From positions 248,001 to 312,000 of the forward strand of contig NZ_WTYV01000001.1 of NCBI RefSeq assembly GCF_009827655.1: a DNA stretch of 64,000 nucleotides, read 5' to 3'. The DNA comes from Alteraurantiacibacter buctensis (GTDB lineage Bacteria > Pseudomonadota > Alphaproteobacteria > Sphingomonadales > Sphingomonadaceae). Positions 1-9,333 of the stretch are shown piece by piece. A model generated the notes under the pieces. It searched no databases. It had not been told where the DNA came from and saw only the letters and a program-made list of their open reading frames with translations. The position numbers and the translations under genes were made by a program. Within the stretch, counting starts at the first letter, position 1; every line of letters begins with the position of its first letter.

Positions 1-2087
1 TTGAGGCCGGGGTTGCCGCCGGTCACGCTGTCATATTGGTAAGACGTCTGGCCGGCAAAGGCAGCGCGCGTATCGGCGAAGGTTGGGCGCGGCACCACGG
101 TGACGGCCGCGGTATAGAGCTCGGTCAGGCTGGGCGCGCGGATGTCGCGCGACATCGTTCCGCGCACCATGATGGCCGAAATCGGCCGCCAGACGAGACC
201 CGCCTTCCACGTCGCCACGTCACCCGAGGTGCTGTAGTCCGTGGCGCGGGCAGCACCGTTAAACTCCAGCGAACCGGTGAACCAGTCCTCGCTCAGCAGC
301 GGAATGATCGTTTCCACATAGGCTTCGGTCACCGAGACGCCGGCCTTGGGGAAATCACGCGGGGCGCGGGCGTTGAAGGCACCGGCCTGGCTGATCGGGT
401 CCACGGCGGTGACGAAGGTTTCCTCGCGGTATTCGAAGCCGAAACCTGCCGAGACTGGCCCCGCCCACAGGTTGCCCAGTTCGCCGCTGGCATTGGCACT
501 GGCTTCCAGCAGTGTGGAAACTGCTTCCGAGTGCGCGGTGCCGAAGGCATAGTTGTAGGCCGCATCCGAATAGGATGCGCGGCCCAGGATGTTGATCGGC
601 TGGCACCCCGCATCGCGCGCCGCCTGGCTGGCACAGACAGTCTGGCCGTTCAGGGTGATCGCGTTGATGGCGTTGAGGAAGTTGGCCGTGATCGCGGTGT
701 TCGACTGGTCCTGGATGGTCTTGTTGCGACCGTACTGCACGCCCAGATCCCACTGCCAGGTGCCGGGGCCATCACCGCGCAGGCCGCCGGCCAGGCTGTA
801 GGTCTCGCTGTCGGTGTCGATGATCGGCGGGCCAAAATCGTTGCCCAGGTAGCCGATGGTCAGCGAGCCGTTCGCCGGGATCAGCGCCAGTTGCGCCGGG
901 GTCAGCGCTGCCTGCAGATAGGGGTTGTTGCGGCTGATCGACAGGAAGTTGGCGGTGCCGCCCGGCTGTGCGGCGCGAATCTGGGCGCTGATGTTTTCCG
1001 AATTGAGCTGCGCATAGAGGCCGCGGGCCCACAGTTCCATCCCGTCGGTAATCTCGAAGGTGGCATTGGCTGCCGCACTGTAGCGCTCTGTGGCTGCGCG
1101 CAGCACCTGATAGTCGGCCGCGTTGGTGCCGCCGACCATGCGGGTGCCGATCTGGCCCTGGTACAGGCCCACATCGAACGGCGCGGTGGTCACGGCGCCG
1201 CCGGATCCGGCCACGAACTGCAGGTTGCGCAGCGCCGCCGGGTTGGCGGCCGAGTTGGCAATCAGGCCGCCCGGTGTCAGCGTGCCCCACAGGACGTTAT
1301 CGGTAATCAGGTTGGCCGGCAGGTTGGCCGCACGATTGGCGCCGAAGGACACCGAGGCAACGTTGGCCCGGCCCCATGCCCGCAGGTCGTTGACCAGGCC
1401 GGTTCCCTCGTTGTTGCCATACTCGCCGCCCACCACGATATGGCCGCGGCCATCGGCAAAGCTGAGGCCGCCGGCCAGCGAGGCGAAGCTGTCCTCGGCA
1501 TCGCCATACTTGGTCTCGCCGTACTGGACGTTGCCCTTGAGGCCTTCCAGCCGGGTGTTCATCTGCAGGTTGAGCACGCCCGCGATCGCGCCCGAGCCAT
1601 AGGCGGCCGAAGCGCCGCCGGTGACCACGTCGATCCGGCTGATCAGCGCCGAGGGAATGAGGTTGAGGTCGGTCGCACCGGCCACGGTGGCACCGGGGAA
1701 GTTGACCGAGGGCAGGCGCATCCGGTCGAGCAGCACCAGCGTGCGGGTGGCACCAAGGCCGCGCAGGTCGGGCGAGTTGATCGCCTGGTTGCCGATGCCG
1801 CCGGCCTCCGGCGCATTGGTGCGGCGGAAGCTGGGCACTTCGTTGATGATGTCGGCAATGTTAACCGTTGCCCGGTCTTCGATCGCCTGTTCGCCGATCA
1901 CCGTGGTGGGGCTGGGCGCGATGAAGCCGGCGCGATCGATGCGCGAGCCACTGACCACGATGGTGTCGCTGCCGCCCGTATCGTCTGCTGCCTGCGCATT
2001 ATCCGGAGCCACCACCTGCTGGGCCAGCACAGGACTCGCGAAAGCCATGCCGGCGGCAGTCGCCAGCAGCCATGAAATCGACCGCAT
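1..2087 (-). CDS. TonB-dependent receptor (C-terminus beyond window)
   Basis: Outer-membrane active-transport receptor, probably for a glucuronide or oligosaccharide. The reverse strand reads an N-terminal signal peptide (MRSISWLLATAAG... ending ASPVLAQ), then a plug domain with GSRIDR, an EVPSFRR block, LRGLGATRTLVLLDR and the GGASAAYGSGAIAGVLN plug motif typical of sphingomonad receptors, then beta-barrel sequence. About 695 codons are present and the reading frame is still open at base 1, so the C-terminal barrel is missing. Two ATGs lie 6 nt apart (2093 and 2087). AGGGAG abuts the first and is about 6 nt from the second, so 2087 is preferred. It diverges from the GH2 gene and has a FadR-like half site just upstream. 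Substrate is inferred from neighbours only. Confidence 0.9.
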   Translation of the reverse strand, partial: MRSISWLLATAAGMAFASPVLAQQVVAPDNAQAADDTGGSDTIVVSGSRIDRAGFIAPSPTTVIGEQAIEDRATVNIADIINEVPSFRRTNAPEAGGIGNQAINSPDLRGLGATRTLVLLDRMRLPSVNFPGATVAGATDLNLIPSALISRIDVVTGGASAAYGSGAIAGVLNLQMNTRLEGLKGNVQYGETKYGDAEDSFASLAGGLSFADGRGHIVVGGEYGNNEGTGLVNDLRAWGRANVASVSFGANRAANLPANLITDNVLWGTLTPGGLIANSAANPAALRNLQFVAGSGGAVTTAPFDVGLYQGQIGTRMVGGTNAADYQVLRAATERYSAAANATFEITDGMELWARGLYAQLNSENISAQIRAAQPGGTANFLSISRNNPYLQAALTPAQLALIPANGSLTIGYLGNDFGPPIIDTDSETYSLAGGLRGDGPGTWQWDLGVQYGRNKTIQDQSNTAITANFLNAINAITLNGQTVCASQAARDAGCQPINILGRASYSDAAYNYAFGTAHSEAVSTLLEASANASGELGNLWAGPVSAGFGFEYREETFVTAVDPISQAGAFNARAPRDFPKAGVSVTEAYVETIIPLLSEDWFTGSLEFNGAARATDYSTSGDVATWKAGLVWRPISAIMVRGTMSRDIRAPSLTELYTAAVTVVPRPTFADTRAAFAGQTSYQYDSVTGGNPGL

Positions 2088-2106
2088 TTTCATCTCCCTG
2101 AATTTT

Positions 2107-2117
2107 CGGTATGACCA
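2107..2117. promoter_or_regulatory. Candidate GntR/FadR-type operator before the TonB receptor
   Basis: CGGTATGACCA fits the FadR-subfamily pattern TnGTnnnACnA except for the first base and is flanked by TT and ATT. Extended to TTCGGTATGACCAATT it resembles the UxuR/ExuR box of enterobacteria. It sits about 20 nt from the receptor start codon, a position suited to repression. The assignment to the GntR protein at 8571 is inference. Confidence 0.45.
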
Positions 2118-2270
2118 ATTGAATTATTCTGGACTTGCAGAAATATTGCCAGTCGTCAACCAGCTTGGCCTTTCAGGTGATGACATGATGCATCAGCGCC
2201 ACAGTGCAACCGTGGCTCACGGGGCCATCCTTCGCCCTTTACCCCTAACTTTGCCCCCGGTCTGGCCTTG

Positions 2271-2281
2271 TGGTAAGGCCA
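2271..2281. promoter_or_regulatory. Second candidate GntR-type operator, GH2 side
   Basis: TGGTAAGGCCA, followed by ATT, matches the FadR-type pattern with one deviation and resembles the site at 2107. The 10-mer GTGGTAAGGC starting one base upstream recurs at 8539-8548 just before the GntR gene. The rest of the 309-base divergent region 2088-2396 is non-coding promoter sequence. Confidence 0.35.
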
Positions 2282-2396
2282 ATTATCTGCCAAGCGAAAT
2301 CCAGGCATCGAAAATGTGGCGACCCGGCATGCTTGGCATTTTGTCCGGCTTGCTGCGTTTAGGCCACTGAATGGAAGATCTGGGAGAATCGGACCA

Positions 2397-5078
2397 ATGA
2401 CCGGACTGACAAGGACTGCCCTGGCTCTGGCGGGATGCGCACTGGTGGCCGTTTTGCCCGCCCATCTCGCCGCGCAGGATAGCGCCAGCCCCCGCCAGCG
2501 CGTTCCCCTGGCCGAAGGCTGGCAGTTCAACCTGGCCGGCACGGATGCCGCTGCCGCCGAGCGCCCGCATGACGAGGACTGGGAAGTGGTCAGCGTCCCC
2601 CATACATGGAACCGGGTGGGCTATTACCTGTCCGATCCCGCCAGCCACACCAACACCGCCGAAACGGTCAACAAGGTGCAGGGCGTGGGCTGGTACTACA
2701 ACAGCTTCGCCGCCCCGACGCGCGATGGCCAGGGCCGCGCCTTCCTGGAATTCGACGCCGCCAGCCGCACGGCCGAGGTGTGGCTGAACGGCCGCCTGGT
2801 AGGCACCAATCGCAACCCCTTCGCCCGCTTCCGCATCGACGTGACCGACGCGGTCACTTTCGGCGGCACCAACGCGCTCTATGTGAAGGTGGACAACACC
2901 GCCCCGCTGACGGAAGGGGCGCAGACGGCTGACGTGCTGCCGATGACGGGCGATTTCTTCGTGCGCGGCGGCCTCTATCGCCCGGTCAGCCTGGTGTTGA
3001 CCAAGCCGGTGCATTTCGACCTGCTGGATGCCGGTGGCCCCGGCGTCTATGCCACCACGCTGCGCGCCGATGCCGCCAGCGCCGACATCGCGCTGACCAT
3101 GCGCGCCCGCAACGACAGCAGCCGGCCGCAAGGCGTGGTGGTGACCGCCACGCTGCTCGATGCACAGGGCACCCAGATCGCGAGCACCCGCGCCGAGCGC
3201 ACCCTTGCCGCTGGCGAACTGGCCGAGGTGCCTGCCAGCCTCACCGTCAGCAATCCGCGCCTGTGGAGCGGCGTGGCCGACCCTTACCTGCACACCCTGC
3301 GCTTCGAGCTGCGGAGCGCTGCGGGCGAACTGCTCGACAGCGTGGACCAGTCCTTCGGCATCCGCACCATGGCGCTGGACCCGGAGCGCGGCTTTATCCT
3401 GAACGGCGCGCCCTATCGCCTGGTGGGCGTAGGCTTCCACCAGGACAACGAGCAGACCGACTGGGCGATGACCCCGGCACAGGTGGAAGAATCCATCCGC
3501 ATCATCCGCGAGATGGGGGCCAATAGCATCCGCCTCACCCACTACCAGCACGGCCAGCCGGTGCACGACCTGGCCGACCGTTACGGCCTGGTGCTGTGGG
3601 ACGAGATCGGCCTGGTCACCGCCTGGACCAACCAGCGCGACCAGACCGAGACGCCGGCAGGCATCGTGGCCAATGCCCGCCAGCAGGTGGCCGACATGAT
3701 CGCGCAGAACCGCAACCATGCTTCGGTCGCCGTCTGGGGCATTGCCAACGAGGTGGATTTCGGCCCCGGCCGCCCGGACTTCCTGGGCCGCCCGCCAGAA
3801 GTAGTGGCCGATCCGATTCCTCTGCTGGAGGAGCTGGCCGGCCTGGTCCGTTCCACCGATGCTTCGCGCCCGGTGGTACTGGCGCACTGCTGCGAGAACC
3901 GCGGCATGGTCGACGTGCCCGAAGTTGCGGAGACGGTGGATGCCGTGGGCGCCAACCTGTACTACGGCTGGTATTACGGTCGCCCGCAGGACCTGGGGCC
4001 GCACCTTGACGGCCTGCGCGCCAAGCGCCCCGGCCAGCCGCTGTCGATCAGCGAATACGGCGCGGGCGCGGCAGATACCCTGCACACCGACAACCCGCTG
4101 GGCGGTCCGATCGACATGGGCGGCCGCACCCAGCCCGAGGAATATGCCAGCTGGTTCCACGAAGAGAGCTGGAAGCAGCTTGAACCGCGCACCTACCTGT
4201 GGGGCACCTGGCTGTGGAACAGCTTCGATTTCGGTACCACGGTGCGGCGCGAGGGCGATGCGCAGGACATCAATACCAAGGGGCTGGTCAGCTATGACCG
4301 GTCGATCCGCAAGGACGCCTACTACTTCTACCGCGCCAACTGGTCGGACAATCCCACCGTTCACATCAACGGCCGCCGCTATGTCGACCGTGCCTATCAG
4401 GTGACCGACGTACGGGTTTATTCCAACGCGAGCCGCACCACGCTGACGGTGAACGGGCAGGTGATCGGCACGCTTGCCGATTGCCCGCACAGCGTTTGCG
4501 TGTGGCCCAATGTGGCCCTGCGCGAAGGCGAGAACGTGGTGGTCGCCAGCGCGGACTTCGCCAGCGGGCCGGTTGAAGACCGGGTGACCTGGCAACTCGC
4601 CGCATCGCAGGTGGGCAGCTTCCGCATCGACAGCGGCGCTATCCTGGCGGCGAATGCCGAGGTGCGCTTCGGCTCCGACAACTTTTTCGTCGGCGGCAGC
4701 GCCGGGAATATGGACCAGACCCCGCGTGGCCGACCGCCCGTGCCTGCCAGCATTGCCGGCACAAGCCGCCGCGACATTGCTGCCACGTACCGCCGGGGCG
4801 ATTTCCATTACCGCCTGCCGCTGGCCGATGGCCGCTACCGCGTGGCGCTGACTTTCGTGGAGCCGGACAAGGCCGTGGGCGAGCGGGTGTTCGACGTGCT
4901 GGCCAACGGCACGCCGGTCCTTTCTGCCTATGACGTCCGCGCCCGCGCCGGGGCGGTGCTGACCGAGCAGGTGGAAACCGTGGAAGCGACGGTGACCGGC
5001 GGCGTGCTGGACCTGCACTTCCGCCCCGTGACTGGCGAGGCGATCGTCTCCGCCGTCGAAATCTCGGCCCTCAGGTAA
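2397..5078 (+). CDS. Secreted glycoside hydrolase family 2 (beta-glucuronidase or beta-galactosidase type)
   Basis: Retaining GH2 glycosidase, predicted periplasmic, 893 aa. The start at 2397 (MTGLTRTALALAG...) gives a clean signal peptide ending in HLAAQD, with GGGAGA about 9 nt upstream. Upstream in-frame codons would bury the signal. Order: jelly-roll sugar-binding domain, Ig-like domain, (beta/alpha)8 barrel with acid/base Glu452 in ANEVDFG and nucleophile Glu553 in SISEYGAG, then Ig-like and C-terminal malectin-like regions (about 770-890). It lies 11 nt before a hexuronate-type MFS gene and next to a complete glucuronate pathway, which favours beta-glucuronidase, but GH2 sequence alone does not fix the sugar. 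Confidence 0.88.
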   Translation: MTGLTRTALALAGCALVAVLPAHLAAQDSASPRQRVPLAEGWQFNLAGTDAAAAERPHDEDWEVVSVPHTWNRVGYYLSDPASHTNTAETVNKVQGVGWYYNSFAAPTRDGQGRAFLEFDAASRTAEVWLNGRLVGTNRNPFARFRIDVTDAVTFGGTNALYVKVDNTAPLTEGAQTADVLPMTGDFFVRGGLYRPVSLVLTKPVHFDLLDAGGPGVYATTLRADAASADIALTMRARNDSSRPQGVVVTATLLDAQGTQIASTRAERTLAAGELAEVPASLTVSNPRLWSGVADPYLHTLRFELRSAAGELLDSVDQSFGIRTMALDPERGFILNGAPYRLVGVGFHQDNEQTDWAMTPAQVEESIRIIREMGANSIRLTHYQHGQPVHDLADRYGLVLWDEIGLVTAWTNQRDQTETPAGIVANARQQVADMIAQNRNHASVAVWGIANEVDFGPGRPDFLGRPPEVVADPIPLLEELAGLVRSTDASRPVVLAHCCENRGMVDVPEVAETVDAVGANLYYGWYYGRPQDLGPHLDGLRAKRPGQPLSISEYGAGAADTLHTDNPLGGPIDMGGRTQPEEYASWFHEESWKQLEPRTYLWGTWLWNSFDFGTTVRREGDAQDINTKGLVSYDRSIRKDAYYFYRANWSDNPTVHINGRRYVDRAYQVTDVRVYSNASRTTLTVNGQVIGTLADCPHSVCVWPNVALREGENVVVASADFASGPVEDRVTWQLAASQVGSFRIDSGAILAANAEVRFGSDNFFVGGSAGNMDQTPRGRPPVPASIAGTSRRDIAATYRRGDFHYRLPLADGRYRVALTFVEPDKAVGERVFDVLANGTPVLSAYDVRARAGAVLTEQVETVEATVTGGVLDLHFRPVTGEAIVSAVEISALR

Positions 5079-5089
5079 GGCGCGCGCTC

Positions 5090-6343
5090 ATGCTGCAACG
5101 GATCGGTCGCCTGCGCTGGTGGATCATCGCCCTGGTCACGCTGGGGACGGTGCTCAACTACCTCGCCCGTTCCACCCTGTCGGTGGCGGCGCCCACGCTG
5201 AAGGAGGAGATGAGCCTCACGACCGAGGAATACAGCTATATCGTGATGGCCTTCCAGGCCAGCTACACGGTGATGCAGTCGGTGGCCGGATCGGTGCTGG
5301 ACGCGCTGGGCAACCGGCTTGGGTTCTTCCTGTTCGCCGTCGGCTGGGCGCTGGCCAACATGGCGCACGGCTTTGCCACCGGCTGGCAGGGCCTCGCCTT
5401 CTTCCGCGGCCTGCTTGGCGCAACCGAGGCAGCCGCCATCCCCGCCGGCACGAAGACCGTGGCCCAGTGGTTCCCCCCGCGCGAGCGGCCCTTGGCCACC
5501 AGCGCCTTCCAGATCGGCACCAGCTTCGGATCGATCCTGGCCCCGCCGATCGTGATCTTCTGCATCGTCACCTGGGGCTGGCAATCGGCCTTCGTGGTCA
5601 CCGGCGCGCTCAGCCTGGTGTGGGCCGGGATGTGGTGGATCGGCTATCGCGATCCGGCCGACCACAAGCGCCTGACGCCGGAAGAACGCGCCCACATCGA
5701 GGGCGGACGCGACGTGGAGGAAGGCGTGGCCAAACCCGCCACGCGCAGCGAGGTGCTGAAATCACGCGGTTTCTGGGCCATCGCCATTCCCCGCTTCCTG
5801 GCCGAACCGGCCTGGCAGACGTTCAACTTCTTCATCCCGCTATATCTGGTGGCGGTGTGGAATGTGGACCTGGCGGGCATTGCCCTGATGGCCTGGCTGC
5901 CGTTCGTCGCCGCCGATCTGGGATCGCTGGCGGCGGGGATCCTGCCCGGCTGGCTGATGCGGCGCGGGGCCGGCCTGATCGCCTCGCGCAAGATCACCAT
6001 GACCGTGGGCGCGCTGTGCATGGGGGGCCTCGCATTCATCGGCCTGGCCGGATCGCCGGAAGTGGCGATTGCCCTGTTCTGCCTGGGCGGTTTTGCCCAC
6101 CAGATGCTCAACGGCGCGCTGTTGACGCTGTGTTCGGACGTGTTCGATGCCCGCGCCGTGGGCACGGCCAGCGGCATGGCGGGTACGGTGGCCTGGATCG
6201 GTGGCCTGGGGTTCACCTTCCTGATCGGCCAGAGCGCCGATGCCTATGGCTACAACCCGCTGTTCATCGCGCTGGCCGCGCTGGACCTGGTGGGGGCCGT
6301 GGTGCTGTGGAGCCTGCTGCGCGGGCGCCCCGCTAAAGCATAG
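5090..6343 (+). CDS. MFS transporter, ACS family, hexuronate type
   Basis: Inner-membrane proton-coupled sugar acid porter, 417 aa, about 12 TM segments, beginning with WWIIALVTLGTVLNYLARSTLSVAAP, an ExuT/GudP-like first helix. A central loop (about 190-230) separates the two six-helix halves. The gene starts 11 nt after the GH2 stop, so the glycosidase and the importer are probably one transcript. It converges on kdgK with a 9-nt gap. With the cluster encoding UxaC, UxuB, ManD and KdgK the likely substrate is glucuronate or galacturonate. Confidence 0.85.
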   Translation: MLQRIGRLRWWIIALVTLGTVLNYLARSTLSVAAPTLKEEMSLTTEEYSYIVMAFQASYTVMQSVAGSVLDALGNRLGFFLFAVGWALANMAHGFATGWQGLAFFRGLLGATEAAAIPAGTKTVAQWFPPRERPLATSAFQIGTSFGSILAPPIVIFCIVTWGWQSAFVVTGALSLVWAGMWWIGYRDPADHKRLTPEERAHIEGGRDVEEGVAKPATRSEVLKSRGFWAIAIPRFLAEPAWQTFNFFIPLYLVAVWNVDLAGIALMAWLPFVAADLGSLAAGILPGWLMRRGAGLIASRKITMTVGALCMGGLAFIGLAGSPEVAIALFCLGGFAHQMLNGALLTLCSDVFDARAVGTASGMAGTVAWIGGLGFTFLIGQSADAYGYNPLFIALAALDLVGAVVLWSLLRGRPAKA

Positions 6344-6352
6344 GGTTCAGGC

Positions 6353-7273
6353 TCAGGCGTAGGGCGCTTGCCCGTCGCGCGGCGGGATAGCGCCGGGGCG
6401 CATCACGCACCAGCCGGCCAGGGCGTGCCCGCGCAGGGCCGCGTCATGCGGTGATGCCCCGGCAAGGCGCGCGGCGAGGTAACCCGCGTTGAAGGCATCC
6501 CCCGCCCCGCTGGTATCGACCGGTTGCAGCACCTGTGGCGGGGGGACCAAAGTGCCGTCGGGCAACAGGCAGCCTTTTGCGCCCAGCTTTACCACGGTTT
6601 CCGCGCAGCCCAGCCGCTGCCAGTGTGCGGCCACGGCCTGCGCGTCATCCGGCAGACCCAGCGCCACCTCGTCCTCCAGCGTGGGCAAGCCGATGCTGGC
6701 CACGGCAATGGCAATATCGCGCAGGTGCGCTGCCTCCGCCTGCGAATCCCACAGGCGCGGGCGGAAGTTGCCGTCGAACACCACCTGTCCCCCGGCCGCC
6801 CGCACCTTGCGCGCGGCATCCAGCAGCAGGTGGCGCCCCGCCATCGGCAGTATCGCCAGCGAGATCAGCGAAAAGGCCAGCACCTGTGCCTCACCAAGCG
6901 CCTCGGCCAGCCTGGCGCTGTCGGGCAGCGCGAACATCTGCCGCGCCGCGCTGTCGCTGCGCCAATAGGAGAAAGTCCGCTCCCCTGCAGCGTCCAGCGA
7001 GATGGAATAGAGCCCCGTGCTGCGCGCAGGGTCGGTCAACAGCAGCGAGCAGTCCAGCCCCTCGGCCTGCCATTGCTGGCGCAGATTGGCGCTGAAGGCA
7101 TCGCTGCCCAGCGCGCTGGCATAGGCCACGGTGCAGCCCAGCCGGGCGAGGTGGACCGCGGTGTTGAGCGTATCTCCGCCATAGCCAATCTGCCACAAGC
7201 CGCCTGCGCGGGCAGACAGCTCCAGCATCGCCTCGCCGGCGAGGATCACCCGGGGCGTGCTCACCAGTTCCAC
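6353..7273 (-). CDS. kdgK: 2-keto-3-deoxygluconate kinase (PfkB family)
   Basis: Phosphorylates KDG, the ManD product, to KDPG for cleavage in the Entner-Doudoroff route. About 306 aa. It shows the PfkB N-terminal GEAMLELSA, the [15 protein letters not shown] sugar-binding block and the C-terminal signature [14 protein letters not shown] with the catalytic Asp. The start is a GTG at 7273, overlapping the end of manD by 13 nt (another GTG lies at 7264), so it is translationally coupled to manD. Members of PfkB vary in sugar specificity. The name rests on gene order as well as sequence. Confidence 0.85.
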   Translation of the reverse strand: MELVSTPRVILAGEAMLELSARAGGLWQIGYGGDTLNTAVHLARLGCTVAYASALGSDAFSANLRQQWQAEGLDCSLLLTDPARSTGLYSISLDAAGERTFSYWRSDSAARQMFALPDSARLAEALGEAQVLAFSLISLAILPMAGRHLLLDAARKVRAAGGQVVFDGNFRPRLWDSQAEAAHLRDIAIAVASIGLPTLEDEVALGLPDDAQAVAAHWQRLGCAETVVKLGAKGCLLPDGTLVPPPQVLQPVDTSGAGDAFNAGYLAARLAGASPHDAALRGHALAGWCVMRPGAIPPRDGQAPYA

Positions 7274-8469
7274 ATGGTCCCGTCTTCCAGCCGCGCCACG
7301 GGAAGCTGCGCGGGGCTGTAGGGATACTTCGCGGCCAGCGCCTCGTCGATATCAACGCCGTGGCCGGGGTTCTCGCCGCAGGTCATGTAGCCCTTGGCGA
7401 AGCTGTAATCGTGCGGGAACACCTCGTCCGTCTCGGGCGTGTGGCGCATGTATTCCTGCACGCCGAAGTTGGGCACCCAGGTATCGAAGTGCAGCGCCGT
7501 GCCCATCGTCACCGGCGAGAGGTCGGTCGCCCCGTGGCAGCCGGTGCGCACCTGGTAGAGGCTGGCAAGATCGGCAATGCGCTTCAGGTGCGTCACCCCG
7601 CCCGCGCCCACGATGGTGGCGCGGATATAGTCGATCAACTGGTTCTGGATCAGGTCCTTGCAGTCCCAGATGGTGTTGAAGATTTCGCCCACGGCCAGCG
7701 GCGTGGTGGTGTGCTGGCGCACCAGCTTGAAGGCTTCCTGGTTTTCCGCCGGGGTGCAGTCCTCGAACCAGAACAGGCGGAACGGCTCCAGCGCTTTGCC
7801 CATCTGCGCCGCTTCCAGCGGGGTATAACGGTGGTGCCCGTCATGCAGCAGGTGGTGCTCGTACCCATAGGTGTCGCGCAGCTTGGCGAACAGCTTGGGG
7901 ATGTAATCCAGTGCCTTGGCGGTGTTCCAGCCGGTCTCGGTGGGGAGCGCCGCGTCGGCAGGTTCGTAGTACATGTCCCCCCGGCCCACGCCGTAGGCCT
8001 TTTCCACGCCGGGAATGCCGGTCTGCGCGCGGATCGCCTGGTAGCCCATGTCGATATAGCGGCCCACGGCCTCCACCGTGCTGGCGATGTCGGCCCCGTT
8101 GGCATGGCCATAGACCATCACCTTGTCGCGGCTGCGCCCGCCCAGCAACTGGTACAGCGGCATTCCGGCCATCTTGGCCTTGATGTCCCACAGCGCCACG
8201 TCCACCGCCGCGATGGCGCGCATGGTCACCGGACCGCGCCGCCAATAGGCCCCGCGATAGAGATATTGCCAGGTATCCTCGATCCGCCCCGGATCGCGCC
8301 CGATCAGGCAGGGGATCACGTGATCTTCCAGATAGGCGACCACCGCCTTTTCGCGCCCGTTCAGCGTGGCATCCCCGATGCCGTAGACGCCTTGGTCGGT
8401 CTCGATCTTCAGCGTCACGAAATTGCGGCCCGGACATGTGACGATGACCTTGGCAGACGTGATTTTCAT
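7261..8469 (-). CDS. manD: D-mannonate dehydratase, enolase superfamily (ManD)
   Basis: Dehydrates D-mannonate to 2-keto-3-deoxygluconate. 402 aa, the same length as characterised ManD proteins. Visible residues sit at canonical positions: Arg147, Tyr159, metal ligands Asp210, Glu236 and Glu262, His212 following Asp210 in HDGHH, and His312. The N-terminal capping domain reads [18 protein letters not shown]. This enolase-superfamily enzyme replaces the unrelated UxuA in this pathway. It diverges from the GntR gene and is followed by kdgK in the same operon. Confidence 0.93.
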   Translation of the reverse strand: MKITSAKVIVTCPGRNFVTLKIETDQGVYGIGDATLNGREKAVVAYLEDHVIPCLIGRDPGRIEDTWQYLYRGAYWRRGPVTMRAIAAVDVALWDIKAKMAGMPLYQLLGGRSRDKVMVYGHANGADIASTVEAVGRYIDMGYQAIRAQTGIPGVEKAYGVGRGDMYYEPADAALPTETGWNTAKALDYIPKLFAKLRDTYGYEHHLLHDGHHRYTPLEAAQMGKALEPFRLFWFEDCTPAENQEAFKLVRQHTTTPLAVGEIFNTIWDCKDLIQNQLIDYIRATIVGAGGVTHLKRIADLASLYQVRTGCHGATDLSPVTMGTALHFDTWVPNFGVQEYMRHTPETDEVFPHDYSFAKGYMTCGENPGHGVDIDEALAAKYPYSPAQLPVARLEDGTMWNW

Positions 8470-8510
8470 GCATTATTCCGATTGAGTGAGAGCGGATGTG
8501 GTAGCGTTCT

Positions 8511-8548
8511 CTTGACCACCCCAGATTGGTCTGTCAAGGTGGTAAGGC
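8511..8548. promoter_or_regulatory. Dyad region between manD and gntR, candidate autoregulatory operator
   Basis: The 101-base divergent region holds TTGACCACC, then TTGGTCTGTCAA, then GGTGGTAAGG. The outer arms are imperfect inverted copies and TGGTCTGTCAA fits a FadR-type site with one deviation. GTGGTAAGGC here recurs upstream of the GH2 gene. The location suits simultaneous control of manD-kdgK and gntR-uxaC-uxuB. Confidence 0.4.
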
Positions 8549-8570
8549 AGGTTGCAGGAAGGTCTTGGTA

Positions 8571-9329
8571 ATGAACAGCGAAAGCGGCGGTCACCTCCGG
8601 CTCTACAAGGACATTGCCGGGATGCTGATGCAGGACCTGGCCAGCGGCAAGTATCCTGTCGGGGCCAAGCTGCCGGCGGAGCGCGAACTGTCAGTGATCT
8701 ACAACGTCAGCCGCCCCGTGGTGCGCGAGGCGATCATCGCGCTGGAAGTGCAGGGCCTTATCGATGTCCGCATCGGCTCGGGCGCCTATGTCAAGGCCCT
8801 GCCGGGAGGTGACAAGGACCTGGCCGGCTTCAACATCTCCGCCATCGAGCTGACCGAGGCGCGCCTGCTGATCGAAGGCGAGTGCGCTGCGCTCGCCGCC
8901 TCGCAGATTACCGACGAGGAACTGGTCCGGCTGGAAGAACTGGTCAATCAGATCGCCGAGGAGAACCAGTCGCCGGAATGGACCGTGGATGCCGACCGGG
9001 AATTCCACATGGCCATTGCCGCAGCCACCCGCAACAACGCCCTGGTGGAAGCGGTCGAGCGTCTGTGGGAATTGCGCCAGACCTCACCCGAGGCCGCCCT
9101 GCTCCACGAAAAGGCCCGCACCGCCAACATCAAGCCGGTGGTGGACGAACACCGCGCCATCCTGGATGGCCTGATGTCGCGCGAACCCGCTACGGCCCGC
9201 GCCGCCATGCGCACGCACCTCAGCCAGGTGCTCGAAAGCCTGCTGTTCGCCACCGAGGAACGCGTGATTGCCGAGGCGCGCCGCGCCATGCAGGCCAAGC
9301 GTGACCGCTTCAGCCAGCTGATCGGCTGA
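8571..9329 (+). CDS. GntR family regulator, FadR/FCD subfamily
   Basis: Transcription factor, 252 aa from the ATG at 8571, which has GGAAGG about 8 nt upstream. An in-frame extension to 8526 is unlikely. The N-terminal winged helix reads LPAERELSVIYNVSRPVVREAI and the C-terminal all-helical FCD effector domain includes EARLLIEGECAALAA, the DREFHMAIAAATRN metal/ligand block and the final VVDEHRAILDGL helix. By position it should sense a hexuronate intermediate, like UxuR/ExuR, and control the cluster on both sides. uxaC follows after 4 nt. Confidence 0.88.
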   Translation: MNSESGGHLRLYKDIAGMLMQDLASGKYPVGAKLPAERELSVIYNVSRPVVREAIIALEVQGLIDVRIGSGAYVKALPGGDKDLAGFNISAIELTEARLLIEGECAALAASQITDEELVRLEELVNQIAEENQSPEWTVDADREFHMAIAAATRNNALVEAVERLWELRQTSPEAALLHEKARTANIKPVVDEHRAILDGLMSREPATARAAMRTHLSQVLESLLFATEERVIAEARRAMQAKRDRFSQLIG

Positions 9330-9333
9330 TCCC

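Noticed and set aside
36-2075. 679-codon open frame on the + strand
   Set aside because: It is antisense to the TonB receptor. GC-rich codon bias keeps the opposite frame open, and its translation shows no known motif and is rich in R, A, H and G.
2283-5018. 911-codon open frame on the - strand
   Set aside because: Antisense shadow of the GH2 gene, which has clear catalytic motifs and a signal peptide.
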